Of a stretch of DNA of 64,000 nucleotides, positions 35,848 to 44,496 are shown one piece after another. Positions within the stretch are counted from its first letter, which is position 1; every line of letters begins with the position of its first letter. The position numbers were made by a program, and so were the translations under genes. The stretch is taken from positions 124,001 to 188,000 of the forward strand of contig NZ_JAJHNP010000013.1 in the NCBI RefSeq assembly GCF_020819595.1. Direction: 5' to 3'. The stretch is from Streptomyces barringtoniae (GTDB lineage: Bacteria > Actinomycetota > Actinomycetes > Streptomycetales > Streptomycetaceae). The notes under the pieces are model-generated. The model made no database searches and was not told where the DNA came from. It saw only the letters and a list, made by a program, of their open reading frames with translations.

Positions 35848-37518
35848 GTGACCAGTCGAAAAAGATCACTTTCGGCCACTGAAGGCCTTGCTTCCCTCTC
35901 TCCCCGCCGCCGTACGGTCGTCAAGGCCGCGGCGGCGACCGCTGTCCTGGCCGGCCCGCTCGCCGCCTCCCTTCCGGCGCGCGCCGCAGACCAGGCCCCC
36001 GCCTTCCTGCACGGTGTCGCCTCCGGTGACCCGCTGCCCGACGGGGTCCTGCTGTGGACCCGGGTGACCCCGACCCCGGACGCGACACCCGGCTCGGGCG
36101 TCGGTCCGGACACCGAGGTGAGCTGGGTCGTCGCCAGGGACAAGGCGTTCACCGGCATCGTCGCCAAGGGCTCCGTCACCGCGACCGCGGCCTCCGACCA
36201 CACCGTGAAGGCCGACGTCCGCGGCCTGGAGCCAGCGACCGACTACTGGTTCCGGTTCTCGGCCGGCGGCACCGACTCCCCGTTGGCGCGCACCCGCACC
36301 GCGCCCGCGGCGGACGCGAACGTGCCCTCCTTGCGCTTCGGCGTGGTCACCTGCGCCAACTGGGAGGCCGGCTACTTCGCCTCCTACCGCCATCTCGCCG
36401 CCCGCGGCGACCTGGACGCCTGGCTGCATCTCGGCGACTACATCTACGAGTACAAGTCCGGCGAGTACGCGGCGCGCGGCACGGTCGTCCGCCCGCACGC
36501 GCCGGCCAACGAGATCATCACGCTCGCCGACTACCGGATCCGGCACGGCAAGTACAAGACCGACCCCGATCTGCAGGCCCTGCACCTGAAGGCGCCGGTC
36601 ATCGCGATCTGGGACGACCACGAGTTCGCCGACAACGCCTGGTCGGGCGGTGCGGTCAACCACACCGAGGGAGCCGAGGGCACCTGGACCGCCCGCAAGG
36701 CGGCCGCCAAGCAGGCCTACTTCGAGTGGATGCCGGTCCGCACCGCGATCGAGGGCACCACCTACCGCCGGCTGCGCTTCGGCAGGCTCGCCGACCTGTC
36801 CCTGCTGGACCTGCGCTCCTTCCGCTCCCAGCAGGCGTCCGCCGGCAGCGGCTCGGTGGACGACCCGAACCGGACGATCACCGGCCGGGCCCAGCTCGAC
36901 TGGCTGAAGGCGGGGCTCAAGGCCTCCGACACCAAGTGGCGGCTGGTCGGCAACTCGGTGATGATCGCGCCGTTCGTGATCGGCTCCCTCACCGCCGACC
37001 TGCTCAAGCCGCTCGCCAAGCTGCTCGGCCTGCCGCAGGACGGCATCGGCGTCAACACCGACCAGTGGGACGGCTACACCCACGACCGCCGCGAACTCCT
37101 GGACCACCTGCGCTCGAACGCCATCGGCAACACCGTCTTCCTGACCGGCGACATCCACATGTCCTGGGCCAACGACGTGCCGGTGGACGCGGGCACCTAC
37201 CCGCTGTCGCCGTCGGCGGCCACCGAGTTCGTCATCACCTCGGTGACCTCCGACAACCTCGACGACATCGTCAAGGTGCCCGAGGGCGTGGTGTCCGCGG
37301 TCGCCGCGCCGCTCATCGAGGCCGCCAACCGGCACGTCCACTGGGTGGACACCGACCGGCACGGCTACGGCGTGCTCGACATCACCGACGACCGGGCGCA
37401 GATGGACTACTACGTCCTCTCCGACCGCACGGACCCGAGCGCGACCTCCAAGTGGGTGCGCTCCTACCGCACCCGCAGCGGCACGCAGAAGGTCGAGCGG
37501 ACCTACGACCCGGTGTAG
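35848..37518 (+). CDS. phoD: Alkaline phosphatase PhoD, Tat-secreted
   Basis: 556 residues. Twin-arginine signal SPRRRTVVKAAAATAVLAG at the start, then the PhoD N-terminal FLHGVASGDPLPDGVLLWTRV and catalytic domain with metal ligands in LHLGDYIYEY, IWDDHEFADN and LTGDIHMSWAND. PhoD is a Ca/Fe phosphodiesterase/monoesterase that scavenges phosphate outside the cell. Typical PhoP control would need GTTCACC repeats; I do not see a clear set. GTG start 35848. Confidence 0.93.
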   Translation: MTSRKRSLSATEGLASLSPRRRTVVKAAAATAVLAGPLAASLPARAADQAPAFLHGVASGDPLPDGVLLWTRVTPTPDATPGSGVGPDTEVSWVVARDKAFTGIVAKGSVTATAASDHTVKADVRGLEPATDYWFRFSAGGTDSPLARTRTAPAADANVPSLRFGVVTCANWEAGYFASYRHLAARGDLDAWLHLGDYIYEYKSGEYAARGTVVRPHAPANEIITLADYRIRHGKYKTDPDLQALHLKAPVIAIWDDHEFADNAWSGGAVNHTEGAEGTWTARKAAAKQAYFEWMPVRTAIEGTTYRRLRFGRLADLSLLDLRSFRSQQASAGSGSVDDPNRTITGRAQLDWLKAGLKASDTKWRLVGNSVMIAPFVIGSLTADLLKPLAKLLGLPQDGIGVNTDQWDGYTHDRRELLDHLRSNAIGNTVFLTGDIHMSWANDVPVDAGTYPLSPSAATEFVITSVTSDNLDDIVKVPEGVVSAVAAPLIEAANRHVHWVDTDRHGYGVLDITDDRAQMDYYVLSDRTDPSATSKWVRSYRTRSGTQKVERTYDPV

Positions 37519-37615
37519 CCGTCCGTTCCTGCTGGTCCGGAGGCAACCCTCGGCGGAATTCCTACGTCAGACGGTGTAGGTGACAGACCGTCACCATGAC
37601 CGTGATGGGAGACAT

Positions 37616-37966
37616 ATGGCCACCCCCCACGGTGCCCTGAAGAAGACCGCGACGCTCGCGGCTGCCATGACCCTCGCCGGACTCGCCTCCGTCGCTCAGG
37701 CGCAGGAGGCCTCGGCAGCACCCGCGTTCGTCAATCTGACCGTGCTGGACCACAACGGCGCACCGATATACGCCGAGCCCAGGGACTCCTCGCACCGGTA
37801 CGGCACGGAGCGGTTCGGGACCACCCTGCGGATCCAGTGCTCGACCACCAAGACCCCTTCGGGCGCCCGGTGGTTCAGGATCTACGACTCCCAGCCGACG
37901 GCCTGGGTGTGGTCCGGGCACTTCCAGTCGCTGGTCTACCCGCCCAAGGAGTGCTTCCCGGGCTGA
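37616..37966 (+). CDS. Small secreted protein, SH3-like
   Basis: 116 residues. A signal peptide (KKTATLAAAMTLAGLASVAQA) is followed by a short domain, NLTVLDHNGAPIYAEPRDSS..FGTTLRIQCSTTKTPSGARWFRIYDSQPTAWVWSGH, with two cysteines, similar in pattern to bacterial SH3 domains. ATG 37616 has GGGAG just upstream. Extracellular function unknown. Confidence 0.65.
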   Translation: MATPHGALKKTATLAAAMTLAGLASVAQAQEASAAPAFVNLTVLDHNGAPIYAEPRDSSHRYGTERFGTTLRIQCSTTKTPSGARWFRIYDSQPTAWVWSGHFQSLVYPPKECFPG

Positions 37967-38010
37967 GGCTCCCGGCACCGGCACAGCGCCGGCAGCCGCA
38001 GCCGGGCACT

Positions 38011-38042
38011 CGGCCCGGGCCGTGCGCGCACGGCCCGGGCCG
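38011..38042. terminator. Perfect 32-bp palindrome between convergent genes
   Basis: Left arm 38011-38025 and right arm 38028-38042 are exact 15-nt reverse complements around a central GC, so the whole 32 bp is palindromic. It sits between two stop codons facing each other and should terminate both transcripts. Confidence 0.7.
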
Positions 38043-38050
38043 GCCCGTCC

Positions 38051-38629
38051 CTACGCCGTCTGCAGACCGTCGAGGAAGCCGAGCGCCACCCGCCAGGTGG
38101 CCTCGGCGGCCTCGGCGTCGTAGTCCGGCAGCCCGGGGTCGGTGTAGAGGTGCCCGGCGCCGGCGTAGCGGTAGACCTCCACGTCGGCTCCGGCCCGGCC
38201 CATCTGCAGATACCAGGCGGTCAGCCAGTCGTCCGTCTCGAACGGGTCCGGCTCGGCCACATGCAGCTGCACCGGCAACTCGTCCACGTGCGCCGTCGGC
38301 GCGATGTCCGACGTGCCGTGCAGGAGCAGCAGCCCGCGCGCCTTGTCGTCGCCGAGGGCGAGGGTCTGGGCGATCGAGGCGCCGAGCGAGAACCCGGCGT
38401 ACACCAGCCCTCGGTCCGAGTAGGGCGCCGCCGCCAGCACGGCCCGCTTCAGCAACTCCTCCTTGCCGATCGACTCATTGAACTCCATGCCCTCCTCGAC
38501 GGTGTCGAACGTGCGCCCCTCGAAGAGGTCCGGCGTCCACACCTCGTGGCCGGCTGCGCGCAGCCGGTCCGCGGCCTCGCGCACCGCGGGCCTGAGGCCG
38601 TAGGTCGAGTGAAAAAGCATGATGTTCAT
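38051..38629 (-). CDS. Dienelactone hydrolase family alpha/beta hydrolase
   Basis: 192 residues. MNIMLFHSTYGLRPAV, HEVWTPDLFEGRTFDTVEEG, nucleophile elbow YAGFSLGASIAQ (Ser81) and AGAGHLYTD with the catalytic His fit a short DLH-type hydrolase with Ser instead of Cys as nucleophile. Substrate unknown. ATG 38629 gives the usual family start. Confidence 0.85.
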   Translation of the reverse strand: MNIMLFHSTYGLRPAVREAADRLRAAGHEVWTPDLFEGRTFDTVEEGMEFNESIGKEELLKRAVLAAAPYSDRGLVYAGFSLGASIAQTLALGDDKARGLLLLHGTSDIAPTAHVDELPVQLHVAEPDPFETDDWLTAWYLQMGRAGADVEVYRYAGAGHLYTDPGLPDYDAEAAEATWRVALGFLDGLQTA

Positions 38630-38733
38630 GAGGCCATGGTGCCAGCCGGTGCGACACCGCCGGCGCCCCCGTACCCGGGAACACGCAGAACTCACATGTT
38701 CATGCCCGCGTGGCGCCGGTTAGGAGCGCAGGC

Positions 38734-39822
38734 ATGGAGAACCTAGTCCGCCCTGTGATCGTGATCGGCGGCTCGGTGCTGCTCACGCTTGCGATCGGCT
38801 GGGCCACCGACCGACTGCTGCGCAAGGCCGACCAACGCGACCACGACTCGCCGCTGTGGGAGCTGCTGCGCCGCGGCCGCATCCCCTACCAGCTCGTACT
38901 GTGCGCCGCCCTGCTCCGCGGGTCCTACGACCAGGCCAAGCTGCTGGAGCAGCACCAGGTCGGCATCGGCCGGGCGCTGACGCTGGTGCTGATCGGCTCC
39001 GCCGCCTGGCTGGTGATACGGATCGCCGCGGCGATCGTCGAGACCACCTACAGCCGCTACGCCCGCGCGCACCGGGATCCCGCCCGGGTGCGCAGGGTGC
39101 GCACCCAGGTGGAGCTGATCATGCGGGTGGTGTCCGCGATCGTCATCGTCGTGGCGATCGCCTCCATGCTGCTGACGTTCCCGGCGATGCGCGCGGCCGG
39201 AGCCTCGCTGCTGGCCTCGGCGGGCATCCTCGGCATCGTGGCCGGTGTCGCCGCCCAGTCGACCCTGTCGAACATCTTCGCCGGGCTGCAGATCGCCTTC
39301 GGCGACATGGTGCGCATCGGTGACACGGTCGTCGTGGACGGCGAGTGGGGCACGGTCGAGGAGATCACCCTGACCTTTCTGACGGTACGGACCTGGGACG
39401 AGCGGCGGATCACCATGCCGGTGTCGTACTTCACCTCCAAACCCTTCGAGAACTGGTCGCGGGGCACCCCGCAGATGACCGGGACCGTCTTCTGGCACCT
39501 CGACCACAGCGCGCCCATCGAGGCGATGCGCGAGAAGCTGCGCGACATCCTGCGCGAGAGCCCTGCCTGGGACGGGCGCGCCTACGGCCTCGTGATGACG
39601 GACAGCACCCCGAACACCGTCGAGGTGCGGGCCCTGATGACCGCGAAGGACTCCGACGACATCTGGACGATACGGGTCACGGTCCGCGAGCAGATGATCA
39701 CCTGGCTGGCGGCGGAGCACCCCTACGCGCTGCCCCGGGTCAACACCGCCGATGCGGTGCGGCCCCCGCGGAGCCCGTCAGTGTCCGCGCTCCGCACCGC
39801 CGTTGACCTGGATGACCTGTGA
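38734..39822 (+). CDS. MscS-type mechanosensitive channel
   Basis: 362 residues. Several N-terminal membrane helices, then the pore helix and beta domain: FPAMRAAGASLLASAGILGIVAGVAAQSTLSNIFAGLQIAFGDMVRIGDTVVVDGEWGTVEEITL is the classic MscS core. It would release solutes on osmotic downshock. GGAG 7 nt before ATG 38734. Its end overlaps the convergent SDR gene by 45 nt. Confidence 0.92.
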   Translation: MENLVRPVIVIGGSVLLTLAIGWATDRLLRKADQRDHDSPLWELLRRGRIPYQLVLCAALLRGSYDQAKLLEQHQVGIGRALTLVLIGSAAWLVIRIAAAIVETTYSRYARAHRDPARVRRVRTQVELIMRVVSAIVIVVAIASMLLTFPAMRAAGASLLASAGILGIVAGVAAQSTLSNIFAGLQIAFGDMVRIGDTVVVDGEWGTVEEITLTFLTVRTWDERRITMPVSYFTSKPFENWSRGTPQMTGTVFWHLDHSAPIEAMREKLRDILRESPAWDGRAYGLVMTDSTPNTVEVRALMTAKDSDDIWTIRVTVREQMITWLAAEHPYALPRVNTADAVRPPRSPSVSALRTAVDLDDL

Positions 39823-40518
39823 GGTGACGTGCGCGGCGCCGGGCGAGGCCAGCCAGTGCAGGGTCGCGGCCACGTCTCCCGGTATCCCGGCGCGGCCGGT
39901 GAGCGTGTCGGCGACGAGCCGTGCCCGCCGGGCCTCGTCCATGGTGTCCCCAAAGAACTCGGTGTCCTCGACGAACCCCGGCGCGACCACGTTCACGGTG
40001 ATGCCGCGCGGTCCCAGCTGCCGGGCCAGGTCGTGAGCGTAGGGATGCAGCCCGGCCTTGGCCGCCGCGTAGGCGCCGCTGCCCGAACCCCGGTAGGCGG
40101 CGATGGACGAGATGAACAGCACCCGCCCGCCGGGCTCGGCGAGGCGGTCCTTCAGCGCCTCGGTCAGGAGCGCGGCCGTCAGCGCGTTCTGCCGGAAGTT
40201 GACGGTCCAGTCGTGGGCCACCCGGTCCAGCGGGTCGTCGCTGTCGGCCGGCGGCTCCAGCTGCCCTGCGCCGCCCGCACCGTGCACGAGAACGTCCACC
40301 GTGCCGAGCTCGTCGGCGACGAACCGGGCCACGCGCCGTACCTGATCGGGCTCGGAGAGGTCTGCCGCACAAGTGAGCGCCCCGGGCACCGCGGCCTTCT
40401 CCAGCACCTCCGCGCGCCGCCCCAGCAACAGCACCCGGTCGCCGTCCGCCGCGAACGTCTGCGCCGCCGCCAGCCCGATGCCCGTACCGCCACCACTGAT
40501 CACGATGTTGCGAGTCAT
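39778..40518 (-). CDS. Short-chain dehydrogenase/reductase
   Basis: 246 residues. NAD(P)-binding TGIVI-type SGGGTGIG at 9-15, LVHGAGGAG, catalytic Ser in FISSIAAY and Tyr150..Lys154 in GAYAAAKAG, PGFVED loop. Likely prefers NADP because of RR after the second strand (LLLGRR). Substrate unknown. Its 3' end runs opposite the MscS 3' end. Confidence 0.9.
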   Translation of the reverse strand: MTRNIVISGGGTGIGLAAAQTFAADGDRVLLLGRRAEVLEKAAVPGALTCAADLSEPDQVRRVARFVADELGTVDVLVHGAGGAGQLEPPADSDDPLDRVAHDWTVNFRQNALTAALLTEALKDRLAEPGGRVLFISSIAAYRGSGSGAYAAAKAGLHPYAHDLARQLGPRGITVNVVAPGFVEDTEFFGDTMDEARRARLVADTLTGRAGIPGDVAATLHWLASPGAAHVTSQVIQVNGGAERGH

Positions 40519-40602
40519 GATCCGAGAGTAGGAGCGAACCGCCGAAGGTGCCGGGATTCATCCACAGGTTCGGCATGTTTGTACGACTATTCGCGCACTG
40601 TG

Positions 40603-40634
40603 GCCGTTCATCCACAGGGCCGTTCATCCACAGG
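40603..40634. repeat. Tandem 16-bp repeat with DnaA-box-like cores
   Basis: GCCGTTCATCCACAGG occurs twice back to back (40603-40618, 40619-40634), and its 12-bp core TTCATCCACAGG a third time at 40557-40568. The core contains TCATCCACA, one base from a consensus DnaA box. It lies between the antiporter stop and the SDR start. Confidence 0.75.
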
Positions 40635-40636
40635 GG

Positions 40637-42250
40637 TCACCGCAGACTGCGCACATCGAGATGCCTGAGCACCCGGTCCACGATCTCCGGATCCGCTCCC
40701 GGCTCGCTCCGCGCCGCCAGGACCTCGTGCCGCGCCGCGCTCAGCATCTCGTTCTGGATGTTCCGGACCCGCCTCAGCCGCCTGACCCGCTGGTGCTGCG
40801 CCTCGCGCCGCTCCTCCTCCCCCATGTCGGGACTGATCCGGATCCCGATGTCGAAGGCCCGGCGCAGCATCTGCTCGGACAGCTCCTCGGGCAGGTCCTC
40901 CACCTGCTCGATCTCCCGCAGCCTGCGCTTGGCCGCCTTCGCGGCCCGCACCGCCAGCTCCTTCTCGAACTCCTTCTCCCGTTCGGAGTCGGCCCGCACC
41001 CCGAGCCGTCGCACGAGGGACGGCAGTGTGAGCCCCTGCAGGACCAGCGTGACGATGATGACCCCGAAGGCGATGAAGACGATCTCGTCCCGGTCGGGGA
41101 ACGGGGAGCCGGCGTCGGTCCTCAGCGGGATGGCCAGCGCCAGCGCCACCGAGGCCACCCCGCGCATTCCGGACCACCACATCACGACGGTCTCCCGCCA
41201 GCTGACCGGGATCTCCTCGTCGTAGTCGCGCCGCGCGTGCAGCCGCTTGGTCAGCCAGGTCGCCGGCAGCAGCCACACCAGCCGTACGACGATCACCACG
41301 CCCGCCACGGTGGCGGCCCAGCCCAGCAGCTCGCCCCAGCGTCCCTGGGCCGTGCGGATGGCGTTGTGCAGCTCCAGGCCGATGAGCCCGAACGCCACGC
41401 CCGTGACCAGGGTGTCGATGATGTCCCAGAAGGTGTGCCCGGCGAGCCGGGTCATCACGTCATCGGCGTCCGTGGCGTACTCGGCGAGGAACAGCGCCGT
41501 GGTGAGCACCGCGAGCACCCCCGAGCCGTGCAGCTTCTCGGCGAGCACATAGGAGGCGTACGGCACCAGCAGGGTCATGCCGATCTGCAGGGTCGGATCG
41601 CCCAGCAGGTCCATGACCTTGTTCGCGCCCCAGCCGAGCCCCAGGCCCACGGCCAGCGCGACGACGGCGGACAGCACGAGGTCGAGGCCGGCCTGCCACG
41701 CGGAGAAGGAGCCGCTGACGACCGCGGCGACCGCCACGTGGTACAGCACGATGGCGGTGACGTCGTTGAAGAGCCCCTCGCCCTCCAGGATCGACACCAG
41801 GCGGCGCGGCAGCCCGAGCTGCCCGGCGACGCTGGTCGCGGCGACCGGGTCGGGCGGGGCGATCAGCGCGCCGAGCGTGAAGGCGGCGGCGATGGGCAGC
41901 CCCGGCACGATCGCGTTGGCGACGAACGCCACGCACACCATCGTGACGAGCACCAGCGCGACGGCCAGCAGGAGGATCGGGCGGACGTTGGCCGCGAACT
42001 GCCGCCAGGAGGTGCGCCGTACGGCGGCGTAGAGCAGCGGCGGGAGCAGCCCGGGCAGGATCAGCTCGGGCGGGATGTTCACGTTGGGCACGAAGTCGGC
42101 CACCGCGAGAGCACCGCCGAACAGGGTCATCAGCACCGGCGCCGGCACCTTGAGCCGGTCCCCGACCGGGACGCTCACCAGGGCCCCGAGCAGCAGGACG
42201 AACAACAGAGCCAACTGATCCACGGCCGGCGCTCCGGGGTCGACGATCAC
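40637..42250 (-). CDS. CPA1-type Na+/H+ antiporter
   Basis: 537 residues, about 12 membrane segments. ALIAPPDPVAATSV and LEGEGLFNDVTAIVLYH are the CPA1 ion-path motifs (the ND pair), WWSGMRGVASVALALAIP the conserved Arg-containing helix. A C-terminal cytoplasmic tail (ADSEREKEFEKELAVRAAKAAKRRL and beyond) is strongly charged. Expels Na+ in exchange for H+. GTG start 42250. Confidence 0.93.
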   Translation of the reverse strand: MIVDPGAPAVDQLALLFVLLLGALVSVPVGDRLKVPAPVLMTLFGGALAVADFVPNVNIPPELILPGLLPPLLYAAVRRTSWRQFAANVRPILLLAVALVLVTMVCVAFVANAIVPGLPIAAAFTLGALIAPPDPVAATSVAGQLGLPRRLVSILEGEGLFNDVTAIVLYHVAVAAVVSGSFSAWQAGLDLVLSAVVALAVGLGLGWGANKVMDLLGDPTLQIGMTLLVPYASYVLAEKLHGSGVLAVLTTALFLAEYATDADDVMTRLAGHTFWDIIDTLVTGVAFGLIGLELHNAIRTAQGRWGELLGWAATVAGVVIVVRLVWLLPATWLTKRLHARRDYDEEIPVSWRETVVMWWSGMRGVASVALALAIPLRTDAGSPFPDRDEIVFIAFGVIIVTLVLQGLTLPSLVRRLGVRADSEREKEFEKELAVRAAKAAKRRLREIEQVEDLPEELSEQMLRRAFDIGIRISPDMGEEERREAQHQRVRRLRRVRNIQNEMLSAARHEVLAARSEPGADPEIVDRVLRHLDVRSLR

Positions 42251-42319
42251 ACAGCAGGCCTCAAGCCTGCCATCCGACCGGCGGCAACGCCCGCCGCCGA
42301 GGCGGCGCGACGCGAAGGC

Positions 42320-42787
42320 CTACAGGGCGCGGCGCATCGCCCGGTGCGGGATGCCGGCGTCCGGGAACTCCGGGCCGTACGCCGCGTAGCCGAGCCGCTC
42401 GTAGAAGCCGAGCGCGTGGGTTTGTGCGTGCAGGTCCACCGCGGTGAGGCCACGCGCGCGTGCCGCGTCCTCGATGGCCCGCACCAGGGCCACGCCGACG
42501 CCGAGCCCGCGGGCCTCCCGGACGACGGCGAGCCGTCCCAGGGAGCCCACCGAGGCGTCCGCGCCGGTCTTCGCCGCCGCGGCCTCGCCGTGCAGCAGCC
42601 GGCCGGTGCCGAGCGGCACACCGTCCTCGCGGATCGCCAGCACATGCACGGCGACCGCGTCGTAGGCGTCGTACTCGATGGTCTCGTCGACGCCCTGTTC
42701 GACGACGAAGACCTCCTTGCGGACCGCGAAGCAGGCCTCGCGGTCGGCGGGGTCCTCGGCGAGCCGGACGGTGTACGGCACGCTCAC
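42320..42787 (-). CDS. GNAT family N-acetyltransferase
   Basis: 155 residues. AEDPADREACFAVRKEVFVVEQGVD at the start (ElaA-like opening), acetyl-CoA motif LAVVREARGLGVGVALVRAIEDAARARG and C-terminal FYERLGYAAYGPEF. Overlaps the rluD stop by 4 nt (GTGA at 42784-42787), so it is translated with RluD. Acceptor unknown. Confidence 0.9.
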   Translation of the reverse strand: MSVPYTVRLAEDPADREACFAVRKEVFVVEQGVDETIEYDAYDAVAVHVLAIREDGVPLGTGRLLHGEAAAAKTGADASVGSLGRLAVVREARGLGVGVALVRAIEDAARARGLTAVDLHAQTHALGFYERLGYAAYGPEFPDAGIPHRAMRRAL

Positions 42788-43728
42788 GCGTACGTCTCCT
42801 CGCGGACCTGGTCGAGGGCCTTCTGCAGGTCCTCGGGGTAGGCGCTCTCGAACTCCGCCCACTGGCCGTCCCCGGGGTGCTCGAAGCCGAGGCGCACGGC
42901 GTGCAGCCACTGGCGGGTCAGGCGCAGCCGCTTGGCGAGGGTCGGGTCGGCGCCGTAGGTGAGGTCGCCGACGCAGGGGTGGCGGTGGGCGGACATGTGG
43001 ACGCGGATCTGGTGGGTGCGGCCGGTCTCCAGCTTCACGTCCAGCAGGGAGGCGGCGCGGAAGGCCTCGATGAGGTCGTAGTGCGTGACGGAGGGCTTGC
43101 CGTCGGCCGTGACCGCCCACTTGTAGTCGTGGTTCGGGTGGCGGCCGATGGGCGCGTCGATGGTGCCGCTCGTCGGGTCCGGGTGGCCCTGGACCAGGGT
43201 GTGGTAGCGCTTGTCGACCGTGCGCTCCTTGAACTGGCGCTTGAGCGAGGTGTACGCCCGCTCCGACTTGGCGACCACCATCAGGCCGGAGGTGCCGACG
43301 TCCAGGCGGTGCACGATGCCCTGGCGCTCTGCGGCTCCGGAGGTGGAGATCCGGTACCCGGCGGCGGCGAGACCGCCGATGACGGTCGGGCCGCTCCAGC
43401 CCGGCGACGGATGCGCGGCCACGCCGACCGGCTTGACGATCACGACCACGTCCTCGTCGTCGTGCACGATCTCCATGCCCTCGACCGGCTCGGCGACCAC
43501 CTGCACCGGCGCGGGCGCCTGCGGCATCTCGACCTCGAGCCAGGCGCCGCCGCTCACGCGCTCGGACTTGCCGACCACCGAGCCGTCGACCTGGACCTTG
43601 CCGGCGGCGGCCAGCTCCGCCGCCTTGGTGCGGGAGAAGCCGAACATGCGGGAGATGGCGGCGTCGACGCGCTCGCCCTCCAGGCCGTCGGGCACGGGCA
43701 GGGTACGGATCTCGGGAAGCGTGCTCAC
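42784..43728 (-). CDS. rluD: RluD-type pseudouridine synthase
   Basis: 314 residues. N-terminal S4 RNA-binding domain (ERVDAAISRMFGFSRTKAAELAAAGKVQVDG), catalytic domain with VHRLDVGTSGLMVVAKS (Asp143), then KRYHTLV, GRTHQIRVHM and HPCVGDLTYG. Modifies 23S rRNA helix 69 or related uridines. It follows lspA, as in many Gram-positive genomes. Confidence 0.94.
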   Translation of the reverse strand: MSTLPEIRTLPVPDGLEGERVDAAISRMFGFSRTKAAELAAAGKVQVDGSVVGKSERVSGGAWLEVEMPQAPAPVQVVAEPVEGMEIVHDDEDVVVIVKPVGVAAHPSPGWSGPTVIGGLAAAGYRISTSGAAERQGIVHRLDVGTSGLMVVAKSERAYTSLKRQFKERTVDKRYHTLVQGHPDPTSGTIDAPIGRHPNHDYKWAVTADGKPSVTHYDLIEAFRAASLLDVKLETGRTHQIRVHMSAHRHPCVGDLTYGADPTLAKRLRLTRQWLHAVRLGFEHPGDGQWAEFESAYPEDLQKALDQVREETYA

Positions 43729-43801
43729 CCGTCGAGTATGCCGGACGGGTGGAACCGGCCCGCACGAGCCTGTGGAAAACCGCCTGTGGAGGAAGGTGGT
43801 C

Positions 43802-44437
43802 TCAGTCCTTGTGGACCGTGCCGTCCGGGTCCAGGCCCCGGAAGGACAGCAGGACGATCAGGATGCCGCCGCACACGATGGCCGAGTCGGCCAGGTTGAA
43901 CACGGCGAAGCCCTTGGGCGCGATGAAGTCCACGACCTTGCCCTCGAACACCCCGGGCGACCGGAAGATCCGGTCGGTCAGGTTGCCGAGGGCGCCGCCG
44001 AGCAGCAGGCCGAGCGCGATGGCCCAGGGATAGCTGTAGAGCTTGCGGGCCAGGCGGATGATCACCACGATCACGGCCGCGGCGATCAGGGTGAAGATGA
44101 TCGTGAAGGCCGCGCCGAAGCCGAAGGCCGCGCCGGGGTTGCGGGTGGCGTTCAGCTCCAGCCAGTCCCCGACGAGCCTGATCGGCTCGCGGCCCTCCAG
44201 CTTGGCGACCACCAGCAGCTTGCTGATCAGGTCGAGGGAGTACGCGAACGCGGCCACAGCGAACAGCAGGGCGATCCGGCGCCCACGCGGGCCCCGGGGC
44301 GGGGACTGCTGCTCGCCCGTGCCGGACGCGGCGGCCGGGGTGGCTGCGCCGGAGCCGGCGGCCCCTGCGGCCGCCGCCTGCTCGCCGCCGTCGTCCGGGG
44401 TGTCCGGCGTACCGATGATGCGCTCCGCCTCTGCCAC
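43802..44437 (-). CDS. lspA: Lipoprotein signal peptidase II
   Basis: 211 residues. Four membrane segments; aspartic dyad Asp155 in GNLTDRIFR and Asp184 in FNLADSAIV, with LNATRNPGAAFG. LspA cuts the signal peptide after Lgt has lipidated the Cys. It has an unusual Ala/Gly-rich about 50-residue cytoplasmic N-terminus before the first helix, common in Streptomyces. 64 nt before rluD. Confidence 0.95.
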   Translation of the reverse strand: MAEAERIIGTPDTPDDGGEQAAAAGAAGSGAATPAAASGTGEQQSPPRGPRGRRIALLFAVAAFAYSLDLISKLLVVAKLEGREPIRLVGDWLELNATRNPGAAFGFGAAFTIIFTLIAAAVIVVIIRLARKLYSYPWAIALGLLLGGALGNLTDRIFRSPGVFEGKVVDFIAPKGFAVFNLADSAIVCGGILIVLLSFRGLDPDGTVHKD

Positions 44438-44496
44438 GTGAGTCCCTCAACCTAGGTGCCTGACTGAGGACGAGACTACGGCACGGCCCCGCACAG

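Noticed and set aside
40557..40634. Replication origin suggested by DnaA-like repeats
   Set aside because: Only three imperfect boxes and no dnaA/dnaN genes; the Streptomyces origin has many boxes next to those genes.
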